A DNA stretch of 64,000 nucleotides from Cylindrotheca closterium (lineage: Eukaryota > Bacillariophyta > Bacillariophyceae > Bacillariales > Bacillariaceae). Within the stretch, counting starts at the first letter, position 1; each line of letters opens with the position of its first letter. This document shows positions 1 to 10,979 of the stretch, in pieces. The translations under genes and the position numbers were made by a program. The notes beneath the pieces were generated by a model, which did no database searches, was not told the origin of the DNA, and worked only from the letters and a program-made list of their open reading frames with translations. The stretch spans positions 62,001 through 126,000 of the forward strand of contig CAKOGP040002280.1 in the NCBI GenBank assembly GCA_933822405.4, given 5' to 3'.

Positions 1-21
1 AAACACATTTTGTAGCTCTAG

Positions 22-1410
22 ATGACAACAATGATTCAAATTCTACTGCACATATTACTGCTATTCCGTTTGCCCTTGCTTGGCTCAAGTTTTAGTGCCG
101 TCGTCTCGTCAGCAGGACGACGAACCGAACCATCATCATCATACATCAAATCATCCGCTGGAATCGATCGACGATCACCTATTCGGTTGAACTACCAGGT
201 TGGGGAAGGACGAAATCTGTTGGTAGAAGATGCTCCTAGTTTCTGCAATGAATTCACCAGTCCACTGGACTGCGGCCTCCAGCATATCGAGACATCCCTA
301 CTCCCTTCTTCGGCGACATCAGATAATTCAGTCTATGTGATGCCACTTGTCATTTCGCCGAAGAACTACACGAAGAACTTTTGTTTGAGAGGATTTATCA
401 AGAACAACCGGGACTGGATTGATCAGCAAGTCTCGGAATATGGTGCAGTGCTTTTTCGAGGCTTCGATATCAACTCAGCTGCTGAAGTTGAGCAAGAAGT
501 CAAAGCTCTTGAGCCAGACTTGAGCAATGATTATAGAGGAACCAGTCCCAGAAACGCAGTCGATGGATCAACATATGTCTTTTCGGCTGCCGAAGTTCCC
601 TCTCACTATCCTATTGCACAACACTTGGAAATGAGCTTCTTGCCAGCTCCTCCCAGACGGCTTTTCTTCAGTGCCCTCCAAGCACCGAAGACTAAGGGCG
701 GAGAGACCGCTTTGTCAGACTTCCGAAAGGTCTATCGAGATATCCCAGAGGATCTGAGAGAAAAACTAGCTCGGAAAAAGCTCCGATACACTCGAACTCA
801 CTACAGGAAGGGTGCTAACCCGTTGTTCACTAACGACATCTCATCCTTGGAATCATGGCAAGATGTCTTTAGGACTTCTGACAAGTCCAAGGTGGAAGAA
901 ATCGCTGCGAAAGAGAATTTTCCAGTCAGATGGGAGGGAAGAAAAAAGGACGTATTCGTCAGTGAATATCAGTCCGAACCCTTTCAGCTGCACCCTGTTA
1001 CAAAAGAGCCAGTGTGGTTCAATCATGCTCAAGTATTTCACTGGACGACTTACCCTGCCGAACTCTGGAACTCCTATAAACGCATTCGAGATATTCGGTT
1101 GTTGCTTCAATCCGCTAGGGCGTGGGTCATGGCATTCGCAACCTATGTTATTTCCCGTCGCAAAATGGCTCTGACAGTGACTTTTGGCGACGGAGAACCC
1201 TTTTCCATGAAGGAAATGGGTTCCATTCGTAAGACGATTCACAGACATATGACCTTTAATCGGTGGCAAAAGGGGGATCTTTTGGAAATTGATAATTTTG
1301 CCATCTCCCATGGCCGAGAACCTACATATGATAAGGGTAGAAAGATTGTGGTTGCCTGGAGCAGTGCATTGAACAAGTCGAATGATCCTGTCTATGGTCT
1401 TAGCCCTTAG
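22..1410 (+). CDS. TauD/TfdA-like Fe(II)/2-oxoglutarate dioxygenase, copy 1
   Basis: A 462-residue protein of the TauD/TfdA (clavaminate synthase-like) oxygenase family. An in-frame TAG sits directly before the ATG at 22, so this is the first possible start; a second Met follows at residue 4. Residues 4-30 are hydrophobic and look like a signal peptide or signal anchor, which suggests a secreted or organelle location. The catalytic core runs from about residue 105 to the end. The iron ligands are visible as H201-x-E203 and H430; R440, ten residues after the distal His, fits the 2-oxoglutarate-binding Arg. Glu instead of Asp in the first motif is known in clavaminate synthase-type members. The substrate cannot be told from sequence. 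A close paralog follows in tandem. Confidence 0.9.
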   Translation: MTTMIQILLHILLLFRLPLLGSSFSAVVSSAGRRTEPSSSYIKSSAGIDRRSPIRLNYQVGEGRNLLVEDAPSFCNEFTSPLDCGLQHIETSLLPSSATSDNSVYVMPLVISPKNYTKNFCLRGFIKNNRDWIDQQVSEYGAVLFRGFDINSAAEVEQEVKALEPDLSNDYRGTSPRNAVDGSTYVFSAAEVPSHYPIAQHLEMSFLPAPPRRLFFSALQAPKTKGGETALSDFRKVYRDIPEDLREKLARKKLRYTRTHYRKGANPLFTNDISSLESWQDVFRTSDKSKVEEIAAKENFPVRWEGRKKDVFVSEYQSEPFQLHPVTKEPVWFNHAQVFHWTTYPAELWNSYKRIRDIRLLLQSARAWVMAFATYVISRRKMALTVTFGDGEPFSMKEMGSIRKTIHRHMTFNRWQKGDLLEIDNFAISHGREPTYDKGRKIVVAWSSALNKSNDPVYGLSP

Positions 1411-1703
1411 CATCATTGTATAACAAACAAAAATATTTTTTACAGATGGTTGGTACAGGATGGAAAGAGAAGTCGCGACCCTAACCCCGACCCACCACTC
1501 GGTGATAAAGATCAGAATGGGTAAACAGAACTACCGAAGTCCCAAATATAGCATTACTAAAAATGTCTAGTAATTAGTCGCAAAATTCCTGCATTTTCGG
1601 GACCTCTTGACATCAAAGTTGTCAAGAGCGCCAAAACTTGAAATTCTCGAGTTTTGCCAACGCTACATACTATGATATTCACAGGTTGTCACCTAAGAAG
1701 ACA

Positions 1704-1841
1704 ATGATTCAATATCTAATACACCCTTTGCTACTCTTCTATTTGCCCACCCTGGGCTCAAGTTCTAATGTTCTCGTTTCGCCCGGACGAGAAACATCGT
1801 ACACTGCTATTCGAGAAATCACCATCAATCGTAAAAATTAA
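1704..1841 (+). pseudogene. Detached leader of dioxygenase copy 2, ending in an in-frame stop
   Basis: The ATG at 1704 aligns with Met4 of copy 1 and is followed by a matching hydrophobic leader. A TAA at 1839-1841 ends it. The same frame then stays open without interruption from 1842 into the catalytic ORF that begins at 1938. One nonsense codon therefore separates leader and enzyme. No GT-AG pair that removes the stop and keeps frame was evident. Confidence 0.65.
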
Positions 1842-1937
1842 TCGGACATCGTCTCACACACTGTTCTGACACCAGAGTCAGACTACCAAGTTCTTGAACT
1901 ACGGGATTTTCTCGCAACAGGGAACAAGACAACTGCA

Positions 1938-3068
1938 TTGGAGCATGGACTTCAACACATCGAAACAACGCTGCTCCCTTCTTCGGCGACATCAGATAAT
2001 GCAGTCTATGTGATGCCACTTGTCATTTCACCCAAAGAACACATAAAGAATTTTTGCTTGAAACGATTCATCCAGTATAACCGTGATTGGATTGATCAGC
2101 AAGTCTCGGAATACGGCGCAGTTCTTTACCGAGGCTTCGATATCAACTCAGCTGCTGACGTAGAAGAAGCGGTCAAGGCTCTGGAGCCAGACCTGAGCAA
2201 TGAGTATAGAGGAACCAGTCCCAGAAACGCAGTCAATGGATCGACCTATGTCTTTTCGGCTGCCGAAGTTCCCTCTCACTATCCTATTGCACAACACTTG
2301 GAAATGAGCTTCTTGCCAGCTCCTCCCAGACGGCTTTTCTTTAGCGCCCTTCAAGCACCGAAGACCAAAGGTGGGGAGACTGCATTGTCAGACTTCCGAA
2401 AGGTCTATCGAGATATCCCGAAGGACCTGAGGGAAAAACTAGCTCGGAAAAAGCTCCGATACACTCGAACTCACTACAGGAAGGGTGCTAACCCATTGTT
2501 CACCAACGACATCTCATCCTTGGATTCATGGCATGATATCTTCAAGACCACAGATAGGTCCAAGGTGGAAGAAATTGCCGCTAAGGAAAATTTTCCCGTT
2601 AGATGGGAAGGGAAGAACAAGGACGTATTCGTCAGTGAATATCAGTCCGAACCCTTTCAGCTGCACCCTGTTACCAAAGAGCCAGTATGGTTCAATCATG
2701 CTCAAGTATTTCATTGGACAACCTATCCATCAGAACTCTGGAACTCGTTCAAGCGTATTCGAGACATTCGGCTCTTGCTTCAATGCGGCAAGGCATGGAC
2801 CATGGCATTTACAACTTATGTAGTCTTTCGTCGCAAAATGGCCCTTACCGTGACCTTTGGAGATGGAGAACCGATTTCCATAAAGGAAATGGGTATAATT
2901 CGCAAGACTATTCATAGACACATGATATTCAATCGGTGGCAAAAGGGAGATATCTTGGAAATCGATAATTTTGCCACCTCCCATGGACGGGAGCCTACAT
3001 ATGACAAGGGACGAAAGATTGTGGTTTCCTGGAGCAGTGCACTGACCAAGTCGAATGATCCAGTCTAG
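1938..3068 (+). CDS. TauD/TfdA-like dioxygenase, copy 2 (leader lost)
   Basis: A 376-residue ORF closely matching residues 85-459 of the upstream copy. The iron-binding residues are kept: H120-x-E122 and distal H349, with the Arg about ten residues later. The first ATG after the in-frame stop at 1839 is at 1938, so a protein made from here would have an intact core but no signal peptide and would presumably stay in the cytosol. It may be a young pseudogene or a relocalised paralog; the intact reading frame over 376 codons favours recent loss or continued function. Tandem duplication is clear from the same orientation, close spacing and long near-identical stretches. Confidence 0.75.
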   Translation: MEHGLQHIETTLLPSSATSDNAVYVMPLVISPKEHIKNFCLKRFIQYNRDWIDQQVSEYGAVLYRGFDINSAADVEEAVKALEPDLSNEYRGTSPRNAVNGSTYVFSAAEVPSHYPIAQHLEMSFLPAPPRRLFFSALQAPKTKGGETALSDFRKVYRDIPKDLREKLARKKLRYTRTHYRKGANPLFTNDISSLDSWHDIFKTTDRSKVEEIAAKENFPVRWEGKNKDVFVSEYQSEPFQLHPVTKEPVWFNHAQVFHWTTYPSELWNSFKRIRDIRLLLQCGKAWTMAFTTYVVFRRKMALTVTFGDGEPISIKEMGIIRKTIHRHMIFNRWQKGDILEIDNFATSHGREPTYDKGRKIVVSWSSALTKSNDPV

Positions 3069-3400
3069 GCCCCTTATTTGCCCTATATCTCCCCTAGTAA
3101 AATATATTTACTGTTACAAATACAAAGCGAAGATAGCAAAGGATCAAAGAAGCACAAACAGACATCTTAGAACCTCCGCCACAACTAGAATATTTCCCTC
3201 CGTCTTTCAGTACAGTATGTTTACGTTTACACCAACAAAGTAGCCTGATCACTGAATTTGAACCCATTCGATTGAGTGTCGAAAGAATTCAGCAGCATGG
3301 GATCAAGATTTCCCAATGCCGGAACACCCAAGCCCTGGTTGTTCCCTATTGGTTGTATTTTAAGCAACCGCCCCCCTTCCCAACGAATGAAGAGGACTAT
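3069..3400. other. Convergent intergenic region, no gene seen
   Basis: It lies between the 3' ends of the dioxygenase (+) and a membrane protein gene (-). Only short ORFs without recognisable features are present, so it should hold both 3' UTRs. Confidence 0.5.
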
Positions 3401-4391
3401 TCACGTACTGAGGTGACTGATCTCTTCAATACCATAATCGTCAGAGTCGTCGTTTTCATAATGCATGCTTTTCGAGTCTGCCCGTTGAGTCATTTCAAAC
3501 TCTTGATTGTACAAGCCAGTGAATACGGGTTCAATGTAAACCAGATAGATGTAGGACACCATTATCATGGAAGCGATCGACAATATGATGGATGGTATGG
3601 AATACACAAACCCAACATGTAGAATCTGTCCAATCACAGGACTGATTGTCATGCCAGGAAGAATAAAAGCCATACCGTATGAATTGAGTGCCACCAGTAA
3701 GCTGTGGCAATTGACAAAGAAGAAGAGCACCGCCTTGACTTCAAAGGTGTAGGATGTCAAAGCAAAAAGCAACAGTATCACAAACAGTTGTGTCAGCTGC
3801 GAATTTCGACGAAAGAGAGGAGAGAGGGGCGAGTCAGTCAGAAACAGGGCAGCAAGCTAGGCCATCATGCCCAATTCACAAAACATTAATACTCACAGCC
3901 CCATAAAATGTAAGTGCAATACAGGTATTGTAGATGAATATCAGAATCTCTCGGGTCTGCGCCGAAAAAAGTTCAGGATCCGCCTTGGCAGCTGGTTGTT
4001 CGTAAATCAGCAACGCCGCAAAAATAGCCAGAATCAAGGTATCCATAACAATCATAGAAGACCACCATCCCCGTTGGGCCTCAATTGTGTACAATATAAT
4101 ACTTTCATCTTCTTTGCTGACTCGACCATCCGCTACAATCTTCTCTACCAATCGGGCAATCCCTTTTCCGGTGGCAGTCCTGCTGGTTTTCTTGGTTTCG
4201 GCAGCCCAAATCTTCAGATCGCGCAAAACTTGCAAGTTTTCGGCAGCCGACATGCGAGGCATTTGCTGAGTTCGGAAATTTCTGAGACTGATGTTTTTGG
4301 GTCTCATACGCTGAAGGTGCTCGTTGGCGTACAACATGTTGAAGTGCCTCTTGGGAGGTTCATCACCAATACCGTTTGCTGGGCTCTGCAT
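3401..4391 (-). CDS. Four-helix membrane protein of unknown function, two exons
   Basis: Exon 1 is 4391-3897 (165 codons, phase 0) and exon 2 is 3796-3401, giving 296 residues. The intron 3797-3896 has GTGAGT at its start and CAG at its end, and both exons stay open across it. The N-terminal ~95 residues are soluble, with many Arg/Lys. About four membrane segments follow: one near residues 112-130, one spanning the exon junction, and two in exon 2. The C-terminal ~40 residues are acidic. I do not recognise the family. Neighbours give no functional hint. Confidence 0.7.
3797..3896 (-). other. Intron (100 nt)
   Basis: GTGAGT donor at 3896-3891 and GCAG acceptor ending at 3797 on the minus strand. 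It joins phase-0 codons and a hydrophobic helix continues across the junction. Confidence 0.75.
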
Positions 4392-5203
4392 GTTGGAATG
4401 AGACGTTGGTGGAAAATATTAAAGGATGCGAAGCTTTTGGAATCTGAAAGCGTAGAGAAGGTAGGAGGTATATATGCTTGTTTGTTTGATGAACGAGGAC
4501 GGATGGAATGTAATACCTGTCTTATAATGGCGGGTCCAGTGTTTCGCAAATGATCTTATATTTTATTGTATGCATTATTCGCGAGAGACTCAGTTTTGCC
4601 GCCAGCCGTTCGTCGTGTGATGAGCGCGCGAAAAATTGAGGATGTCTTTTGTACCGTCAAATGGAGAGCGAAGAAGCGGAAGTCTCAGATTTTCACATAT
4701 TTTGGGACACTCATGCCCTTTCCTACTCTCCCCAGTAGTTTCTCTAGAGATCCGAACGACTGGGGGGTCACTGAAATCAACAACTGTGAGTTTGGAAAGG
4801 GCCAGAGCGCTCAGCACACCCCCAAAATTGCGTGCCATGATTTGAATGTCCTGAAAGTATCCTAAACGTGCTTCTATAGACTCTATACTCTTGTATGGAG
4901 TATTGGGGAATATATGGAAGAGATTGGTGCAATATAAAGAGGGCAAAAGTTGCTATGAAGGAAGACACAGCAGGTTAAACAAAGGTACCGGGTATGTCAT
5001 GATTATTTTGTTGGTTTCATAAACCTGACGGAGGACGGACGCCAGTCGTAACGGAGCGTTCCACTCTCAACTCAACCGATGAATAATAAATTTCATTCAT
5101 CGATATTTTGCTGTCTCAAAATATGGACATGGCTGTTCCATCAGCATAACACTAGACAAAGAGATGAGTGTTCAGATGATTATTTAAATGGATTGATTGT
5201 CTC
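4392..5203. other. Divergent intergenic region, no confident gene
   Basis: It lies between the 5' ends of the membrane protein (-) and the glycosyltransferase (+). A minus-strand ORF at 4590-4946 overlaps plus-strand ORFs of similar size, and none has a domain or composition that supports coding. It is probably a promoter region for both genes. Confidence 0.5.
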
Positions 5204-6421
5204 ATGTCTGCAAAATCTAGACATAAGCGATATCGACTTAGTGTGGTGACCCTAGTATTGGTTGTGGGTCTGTCTATTTTTTGGGTTTCCTTTCGCCATG
5301 ACCTGTCCATCTTTGTGGAGTCGAGATCATCCACTGCAACAACTTCATCCGTCTTGGGAACTCCCGAAAATGACATACAGACAAGCGATAAATCGATGGG
5401 TGAGGTTTTTGATGGACTTGAGTCTTCAACTTCGGCTGAAGCACATACAATTGAGACCAATGCACCAATCGAACCAACAATAGCACCAACGACTCTGTCA
5501 CCAACAATAGCACCTACCAAAGCGAAGAACTCGACATCCGAATCGGTGACATTGTCTCGTTGGCCATCACTATCACGGAATATTGCCGACTCTAAAAATC
5601 GATTGATTGTGTTGATCGCTTCCTGTCCTTATCTAGATTTGGTCGACAATTTGGTGCAATCCTTATTGGCCTTGGAGTTACACAATTATGTGGTGGTTCC
5701 TCTGGACGAGTCGGCTAGATCATATGCGATTGAACTCCTTGGAGCCGATCATGTCGTGGCTGTCCCGCCGTTTGCGCCCAGCTTACCGGCGTTGAAGCAA
5801 GCCAAATTCAACAGTCCGGCCTTTGCCAAGATTACTTCCGTGAGGCCCCAAGTTTTGCATGCGTTCTTGGATCAAGGGTTTACCATATTTTACAACGATG
5901 TCGACGTAGTGTGGCGAAAGAATATATTCGAAGTCTTTGATCCGGCAGGAGAAAATACCGAGACTAGTGATGCTGTGGATATGGTGGCAATGGTGGATAG
6001 CCATCCCGTCGAAGAGGCATTCATTTGCAGCTGCTATCTATACCTAAAGCCTACCAGCCCAATGAAGAATTTTTTGCTGCATTGGCAGTCGCTAATGGAT
6101 GGCGCTGCCAAGAAGGAGAAAAAGAAGAGATACAAGAATGATCAAGAAGCCATATACGACGCGTACCAAGATATCACAAAGCCAAAGAACGGGAAGGAAT
6201 CATCATTGAAGGCAACCCTTTATCCAAGTGATAACGAGTTCTTTCCTTCGGGAGCAGTTTACGATATATGGCCAGGAGAAAAGCAGTCGAATGCATATTT
6301 GGTTCACAACAACTTTATCCGTGGGCACAATTTCAAGATCAATCGCTTCCTCAGATGGAATCTATGGAAACCATCTTCGAAAATGGAGGAAATGGACTTG
6401 ACGTGCAATGGAAAAGCTTGA
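5204..6421 (+). CDS. Type II membrane glycosyltransferase (nucleotide-diphospho-sugar transferase)
   Basis: A 405-residue protein with Golgi type II layout: a short basic N-terminus, one membrane anchor at about residues 10-28, a Ser/Thr/Pro-rich stem to about residue 115 with repeated Ala-Pro-Thr, then a catalytic domain. The domain resembles the nucleotide-diphospho-sugar transferase family (PF03407, which includes plant GT77-type enzymes). The metal-binding DxD motif is visible as D232-V-D234 within a YNDVDVVW context, which is typical for the family. It probably transfers a sugar from a nucleotide donor to a glycan or cell-wall polymer in the Golgi; donor and acceptor are unknown. The ORF is complete, with no intron needed. 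Confidence 0.85.
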   Translation: MSAKSRHKRYRLSVVTLVLVVGLSIFWVSFRHDLSIFVESRSSTATTSSVLGTPENDIQTSDKSMGEVFDGLESSTSAEAHTIETNAPIEPTIAPTTLSPTIAPTKAKNSTSESVTLSRWPSLSRNIADSKNRLIVLIASCPYLDLVDNLVQSLLALELHNYVVVPLDESARSYAIELLGADHVVAVPPFAPSLPALKQAKFNSPAFAKITSVRPQVLHAFLDQGFTIFYNDVDVVWRKNIFEVFDPAGENTETSDAVDMVAMVDSHPVEEAFICSCYLYLKPTSPMKNFLLHWQSLMDGAAKKEKKKRYKNDQEAIYDAYQDITKPKNGKESSLKATLYPSDNEFFPSGAVYDIWPGEKQSNAYLVHNNFIRGHNFKINRFLRWNLWKPSSKMEEMDLTCNGKA

Positions 6422-6557
6422 GTGTAGCGCATAATCATTGTAAGAGTCCAAGTGTAGCTGTTGCTTGTATATATCGATCTAATTTATGTATCATTTTTCC
6501 TAAACACTTATCATCGCTCTCCTATGAAGCAACGTTGCATCATCTTGGACGAGCTCC

Positions 6558-8465
6558 TTAGCCCTGGGCGACTTCATAGTTATCCTCCTCGGGTAGCTCA
6601 AGCCCATTGTCAGCAATGTGCTGAGCTTGTGCCTTGTCAGCGCCCTTTTCTTCAGGGTCTTGCTTGAGCAACCAGTCTTCGATTTCTTCGGGTGAGCCAT
6701 CCAACAAGATCAACTCGTCCTCCGAAAACAAACGGGGGTGCAAGTACAAACGGGCGGGAATACACATCAAAACCATCACTGGGAAGGCAATCGAAATTGC
6801 CTTGATCTCACGGACGACACAAACCACGGCGAAGAAGAAGAATTGAACCAAGGTGTACTTGTGGATGCGGTTGACAGGAATGTTCTTGGTGTAGTGGTTC
6901 TTGTCCATCTTGGTAGGCTGTTGGAAGAACAACAAGAATCGTTGCCAGAACTGTTGACCGGGCAAGGCAACCAATCCCATGAACAAGAACACTCCGTACA
7001 GCACTGGCAAAGGAATCAATCGAATCACAGAAAGGGCAAAGATACACGCCAACACCAAAACGTGGGTGAAGAAACCGGTCAAGCGGGATTCTTGGATGTA
7101 TTTGACTTCTCCCTTGGTGTTCTTCTCTTGCATGGCAGTGATATGCATGATACACGGGACGGTAGAGGCGACCAACCAAGGCAGACCGAGCAAAGAGTTG
7201 ACCAACACCATGATGGCAGAGATGCAAGTGTCGTAGTTGTAGGCGTCTCCGTGGGAAAGTCTGTTACTTGGGTGGTTGACAATGTGCCAGGTGATTCCGT
7301 TATCCAAAAAGGTCAAGATGAAGGCAGGGATACCAAGTCCAGCAGCGACGAAGATGACGTAGATCTTGTCATTCAGATCAAACAAGTCAACAAGCCATGG
7401 TCGACGTCCCCATGCTTCCGCTTGATCAGGACATTCGGTAGGCCAGTAGCTGGTACAATCTTCGGTACAGCAAGAAAAGGAGGTGGCAAAGGTGTCTGGG
7501 ACCTTGAGCTCTTCGGTTTCGACATCGTCAAAGACAGTGTGTTTCAAGGCGGTCATCACAACAACCGAAATGGTAATGGCAAAGTCAGTGATGACAGTGC
7601 GGATGTAGTCGTTGCAGCAAAAGGCGGAGAACTTGATCTGACGAAGTCCAATGGCGAGGAAGGCAGTACCCAAACCGAGAATCAAACTGAGAAGAGCCAC
7701 GGTCATGTAGTCGTATTCAGAATCTCCTTCGATCATATCTTCGTGGTGTGGATGGTCGGTACCGAAGTAGTGGAAGAGACCGACCTTGGAGGAAGGGTTT
7801 CCAACGGCACCCAAGATAAAGATGGACACAATCAATAGAGCAAATGTTTCGTCGGTGAAGCGAGTGGCCTTCTTGATGAGACGGTTGGCATCAAAGAAGG
7901 CAGCCATCACTTGGTAGAAGCAGACCCAGATACCGATCCATGCATTGAAAGTCAGAAAGGGAACATCCAGATTCTTGGCGATATCATAACAGACAGTTTG
8001 GAAGGTAAGAACTGGACCGGTTCCTCCGTTGATCATCTGTTGGTGTTGCAAGAAAGAGTGGAGTCGTTAGAAGCGAGATCACTCATTGTCGATCGCAAGG
8101 CAATTATTGAATAGACTTACCATTGGTTGTCCAGAGACCAAAGAGTAGAAGATTCCGCACCAGGCAGTGGCCAAAAGCAGCTCGACGGCTCCAATGTAGT
8201 TGTTGGTAGCCTTGGCGTACACGGCTCCGAATGTAATGGTAGGCGCGATGACAGCAATGAAAAGGAAGAAAGACACAGCGACGGTCTTGGTATTGAAGTT
8301 GGTCATTTCCTTGACCCAGTGGGTTCCAATGGTACGCTTAAAGTCGGCGACGATTCCTCGACCGAATGTCTTGGGGGCCGCGTCGTTGTCCTCCGCGGCT
8401 CTCGGGGAACCATCGCGAGTTGGGTTCTCTCTTGCAAGTGGTTGTCTGAAGCTAAATCCTGGCAT
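6558..8465 (-). CDS. SLC4-family bicarbonate/anion transporter, copy 1
   Basis: Exon 1 is 8465-8121 (115 codons, phase 0) and exon 2 is 8036-6558 (492 residues plus stop), total 607 residues. It belongs to the HCO3- cotransporter family (PF00955): many hydrophobic helices from about residue 50, and a GGTGPVLTF segment just after the exon junction that matches the conserved SLC4 Gly-rich motif. The N-terminal cytosolic part is only ~40 residues, far shorter than the ~400 of animal SLC4 proteins but in keeping with algal forms. Diatom SLC4 proteins are known plasma-membrane HCO3- importers for photosynthetic carbon supply, so that is the likely role. The cytosolic tail is acidic. A second copy lies 6208 bp away with an indistinguishable core. 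Confidence 0.92.
6697..8374 (+). repeat. 1.68 kb identical block, copy A
   Basis: I found no difference between this block and 12905-14582 by reading, including the intron and third codon positions. The nearest mismatches are at 6696 and 8375. Flanking gene ends differ in both sequence and length. Confidence 0.85.
8037..8120 (-). other. Intron of SLC4 copy 1 (84 nt)
   Basis: GTAAGT donor at 8120 and CAACAG acceptor ending at 8037. Splicing joins phase-0 codons inside the conserved Gly-rich SLC4 motif. I found no difference from the intron of copy 2. Confidence 0.88.
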
Positions 8466-10234
8466 GATGAATCAAAACGAATGATCAGTTCAAGAAAGCC
8501 GTTTGTGGTTTTGGATTCTGCGAAATTGAATTTTGTGAGACGACGGAATGCACACATATCAATTTTTTGTTGATCGCAGTGAGAATCGGAAGGTCCAGAA
8601 CGGGAACCTTGCGAACGATGACTTAGTTCATGTCATTTTCTACTTGATTGCAGGGAAAAGAGAACGTTACGATGTGGCGGTGTCAAGTTCTCTGCGAGAA
8701 AAGTCGTAATTTTCGCAGTTTTCTGCAATTTTTTTTATGTACGCTGTGTACACTTTCTACGTGTTGATGGTTGGGTTACGTCACTGTCTGACGTGATCGC
8801 GAAAGCGTTTCCACTACAGTACCAGGTACACGTGTACCGATATCATCGGTATCTTCATGCATTCGAGATGATTTCCGTAACCAGTGAGCACAGGACAGAC
8901 TTTCAACAAAAAGTAGGTTTGACGGTTGGCAATTCATAATAAAACCGCAACCATTGCTTGAGCATCTAAATAGGCTGAGTATCAACATAGACCATACCAA
9001 AGGAATCAAATTTACCGTGGCAGGCCACAAGTGTCTCACTATGATGGACAGCCAATGGAAGAAATCTCAATCAAAGAACACTTGTGACACAGAATGACTG
9101 TCCATTCTTCAATCCAGTGATAGAGATTCAGGTATATAATACTGGAGTCGTCTATCAAGACTTCCGATCCTTGTGGAAATCACGTTTCACCATCAACTCG
9201 AAGGGATTGGAAAAGGGCCCTATCTTCTTCAATTTGCGAGGCTGCAAAACATAGCTGTGGGACGCCTTGGGGTGCATATTCCTTTCAACACTCTTTAGGA
9301 GCCGCCCTTCCTGAAGTTTACCTCCCAGCTGAAGGATTATAGAGCCCATCGAAGGCAAAGCATTTATCTAATGATATTGGATACCACACATAAGCATTCC
9401 TCTACAGTTCATTCTGTAGGCTCAAGGACTGTTCGTCTGTGGTGAAAATCTCGTTGCCAAGTGGATGAAACACTTTCAGATTTCTCATTTGAAAAATGAG
9501 TCTCGTCACTGATCATACGGTGCCATTGATGGCTTGAGCATGACTTGGTTACACATTATGATGTTGGCTTCTAAATTTCGCATGGACCTATTTCAACGCC
9601 TTCTAGATAGGCACTCGCCGTTGGTCGTTTCCATGAAAAATAAGCAATGGAAAAGCAGGGCAATGAACTATCTGATGATGCAAGACACCATTGGTACGAA
9701 GGACATTCTGAATTGACCCGTTTTCAGGAGAATCAGCAGTTGGGATGCGGAACGATGGACTGTGCTAGAAAATAGATCTAGTTGATTTTCCACAAGGGCG
9801 CAAGCGACATCAGTATCAAGGTAGAAGGCAATCGATTCACAAATGAAAGTGATTGCAGCCAAGGAAAGCATCGCTATCCTCTAGTTTGCACTATAAAAAT
9901 TACGGATCCAATCGAAATGCTGAAAGCCCATTCAAAGCATCCGCACTTAGACTTCATCAGCTGCGTTGCAAACGTGGAAGGGATGTGATGATTACAACGG
10001 CAACGCCGCTTCCTTCTTGGTGACTCTTTCATCCAGTCGAATTCCGAATAGTATCATGATAAGTCCGGCTCAGAATCATCATCATTTACATATGTACTAA
10101 TGGCTAACATAAATAGGACTGATCATCGCATGTCCAGTTACCAAGAAACGGGACTATTGTAATTCAATGCTGTCACAAATTTCCAAAATAACAGTATATT
10201 ATAAACACAATTATATTTCCTGTTTCACATGGAA
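8466..10234. other. Upstream region of SLC4 copy 1, then no gene seen
   Basis: The first ~350 bases should be promoter. A hairpin-capable TACCGAT/ATCGGTA pair lies near 8836-8852. The rest has only short, overlapping ORFs on both strands (for example 9534-9716 and 9782-9988) with no recognisable domain. It may be old, decayed sequence. Confidence 0.45.
8778..8794 (-). promoter_or_regulatory. CCRE-like inverted motif pair upstream of SLC4 copy 1
   Basis: ACGTCA at 8778-8783 and TGACGT at 8789-8794, five bases apart, 313-329 bases upstream of the start codon. These hexamers match the CO2/cAMP-responsive elements known from diatom carbonic anhydrase promoters, which bZIP factors bind. Regulation of this gene is inference. 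Confidence 0.5.
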
Positions 10235-10525
10235 TTAACTCAGCGATGCCTCTAAAAGTGGCTGCTTCTTCTCATCATCGTCTTCGTCTCTCATCGATGT
10301 CGCGACAGTTTCATCGTCATTCTGTGCATCATTCTTCTTATTCTTTTTGGACATTTTCTTGGCTACCTTGTCTTCGACTTTGTTGATAGCTTTAATGGAT
10401 TCTCCAAGGGGATTGTCTAGAAATTTGAGCCATGTGGGACGTTGATCGACTTCGCCAGGGTTTGGAGGCATGGGAAACGTGGGCTTGGAGGACTCGTACT
10501 TTGTGGGTTCTTGCTTTTCGGCCAT
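10235..10525 (-). CDS. Small charged protein, unknown
   Basis: A 96-residue ORF from the ATG at 10525; the frame stays open upstream to 10777, but that part is low-complexity and less protein-like. It has a Pro-rich N-terminal half, then a predicted helix rich in Lys (Lys-Val-Glu-Asp-Lys and runs of Lys/Asn), then an acidic Asp/Glu patch and a Leu-Leu C-terminus. No membrane segment or known domain. It is probably cytosolic or nuclear; function unknown. Confidence 0.5.
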   Translation of the reverse strand: MAEKQEPTKYESSKPTFPMPPNPGEVDQRPTWLKFLDNPLGESIKAINKVEDKVAKKMSKKNKKNDAQNDDETVATSMRDEDDDEKKQPLLEASLS

Positions 10526-10979
10526 GATGTTGGTATTTATTGACTGCTTCTTGTCCTTCTTTGTTGGTTGGTCAAATGAGCTTTTTCTTGGCGTGTTATG
10601 CTCCACGGTAATCTTTTTGTGAGTTGAAGTGTCCTGTCTACAGAATGAGAAGGGTCGTGAGTCTTGTCGGGGCGGGGTTGTTGTTGTTGTCGTTCTGTTC
10701 GATTCGGCTCGAAGAAATCGAACACAGATTGATTTAGTCCAATGGATCGACTGACTCATGTATTGAAATGCCAGCATAATATATTATGGTGCGTACTCTG
10801 GTCATCACAATGACACGACCATACTTTGCCATGACGATGTCGACGCGCCTTCCCAAAGCCGTTGCTGCATTATCAATCATGATACAATGAATTTATGTAT
10901 CGACCAACAGGCTGCTTGTTCCGTCTTGTGCCATCTGAACCTTCCTTTCACCGTAGTATGAAAAGGACTCACTCGATAG
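10526..10979. other. Divergent intergenic region
   Basis: It holds the presumed promoters of the small charged protein (-) and the broken LRR gene (+). The open minus-strand frame up to 10777 could extend the small protein but lacks support. Confidence 0.4.

Noticed and set aside
6738..7838. Long plus-strand ORF (366 codons), repeated at 12946-14046
   Set aside because: Lies fully antisense to the SLC4 membrane domain; its Gly/Asp/His-rich translation has no domain and it is duplicated only because the SLC4 block is.
9534..9988. Possible transposase remnant between the SLC4 genes
   Set aside because: Short ORFs hinted at a transposase-like layout, but no catalytic triad or recognisable motif could be found.
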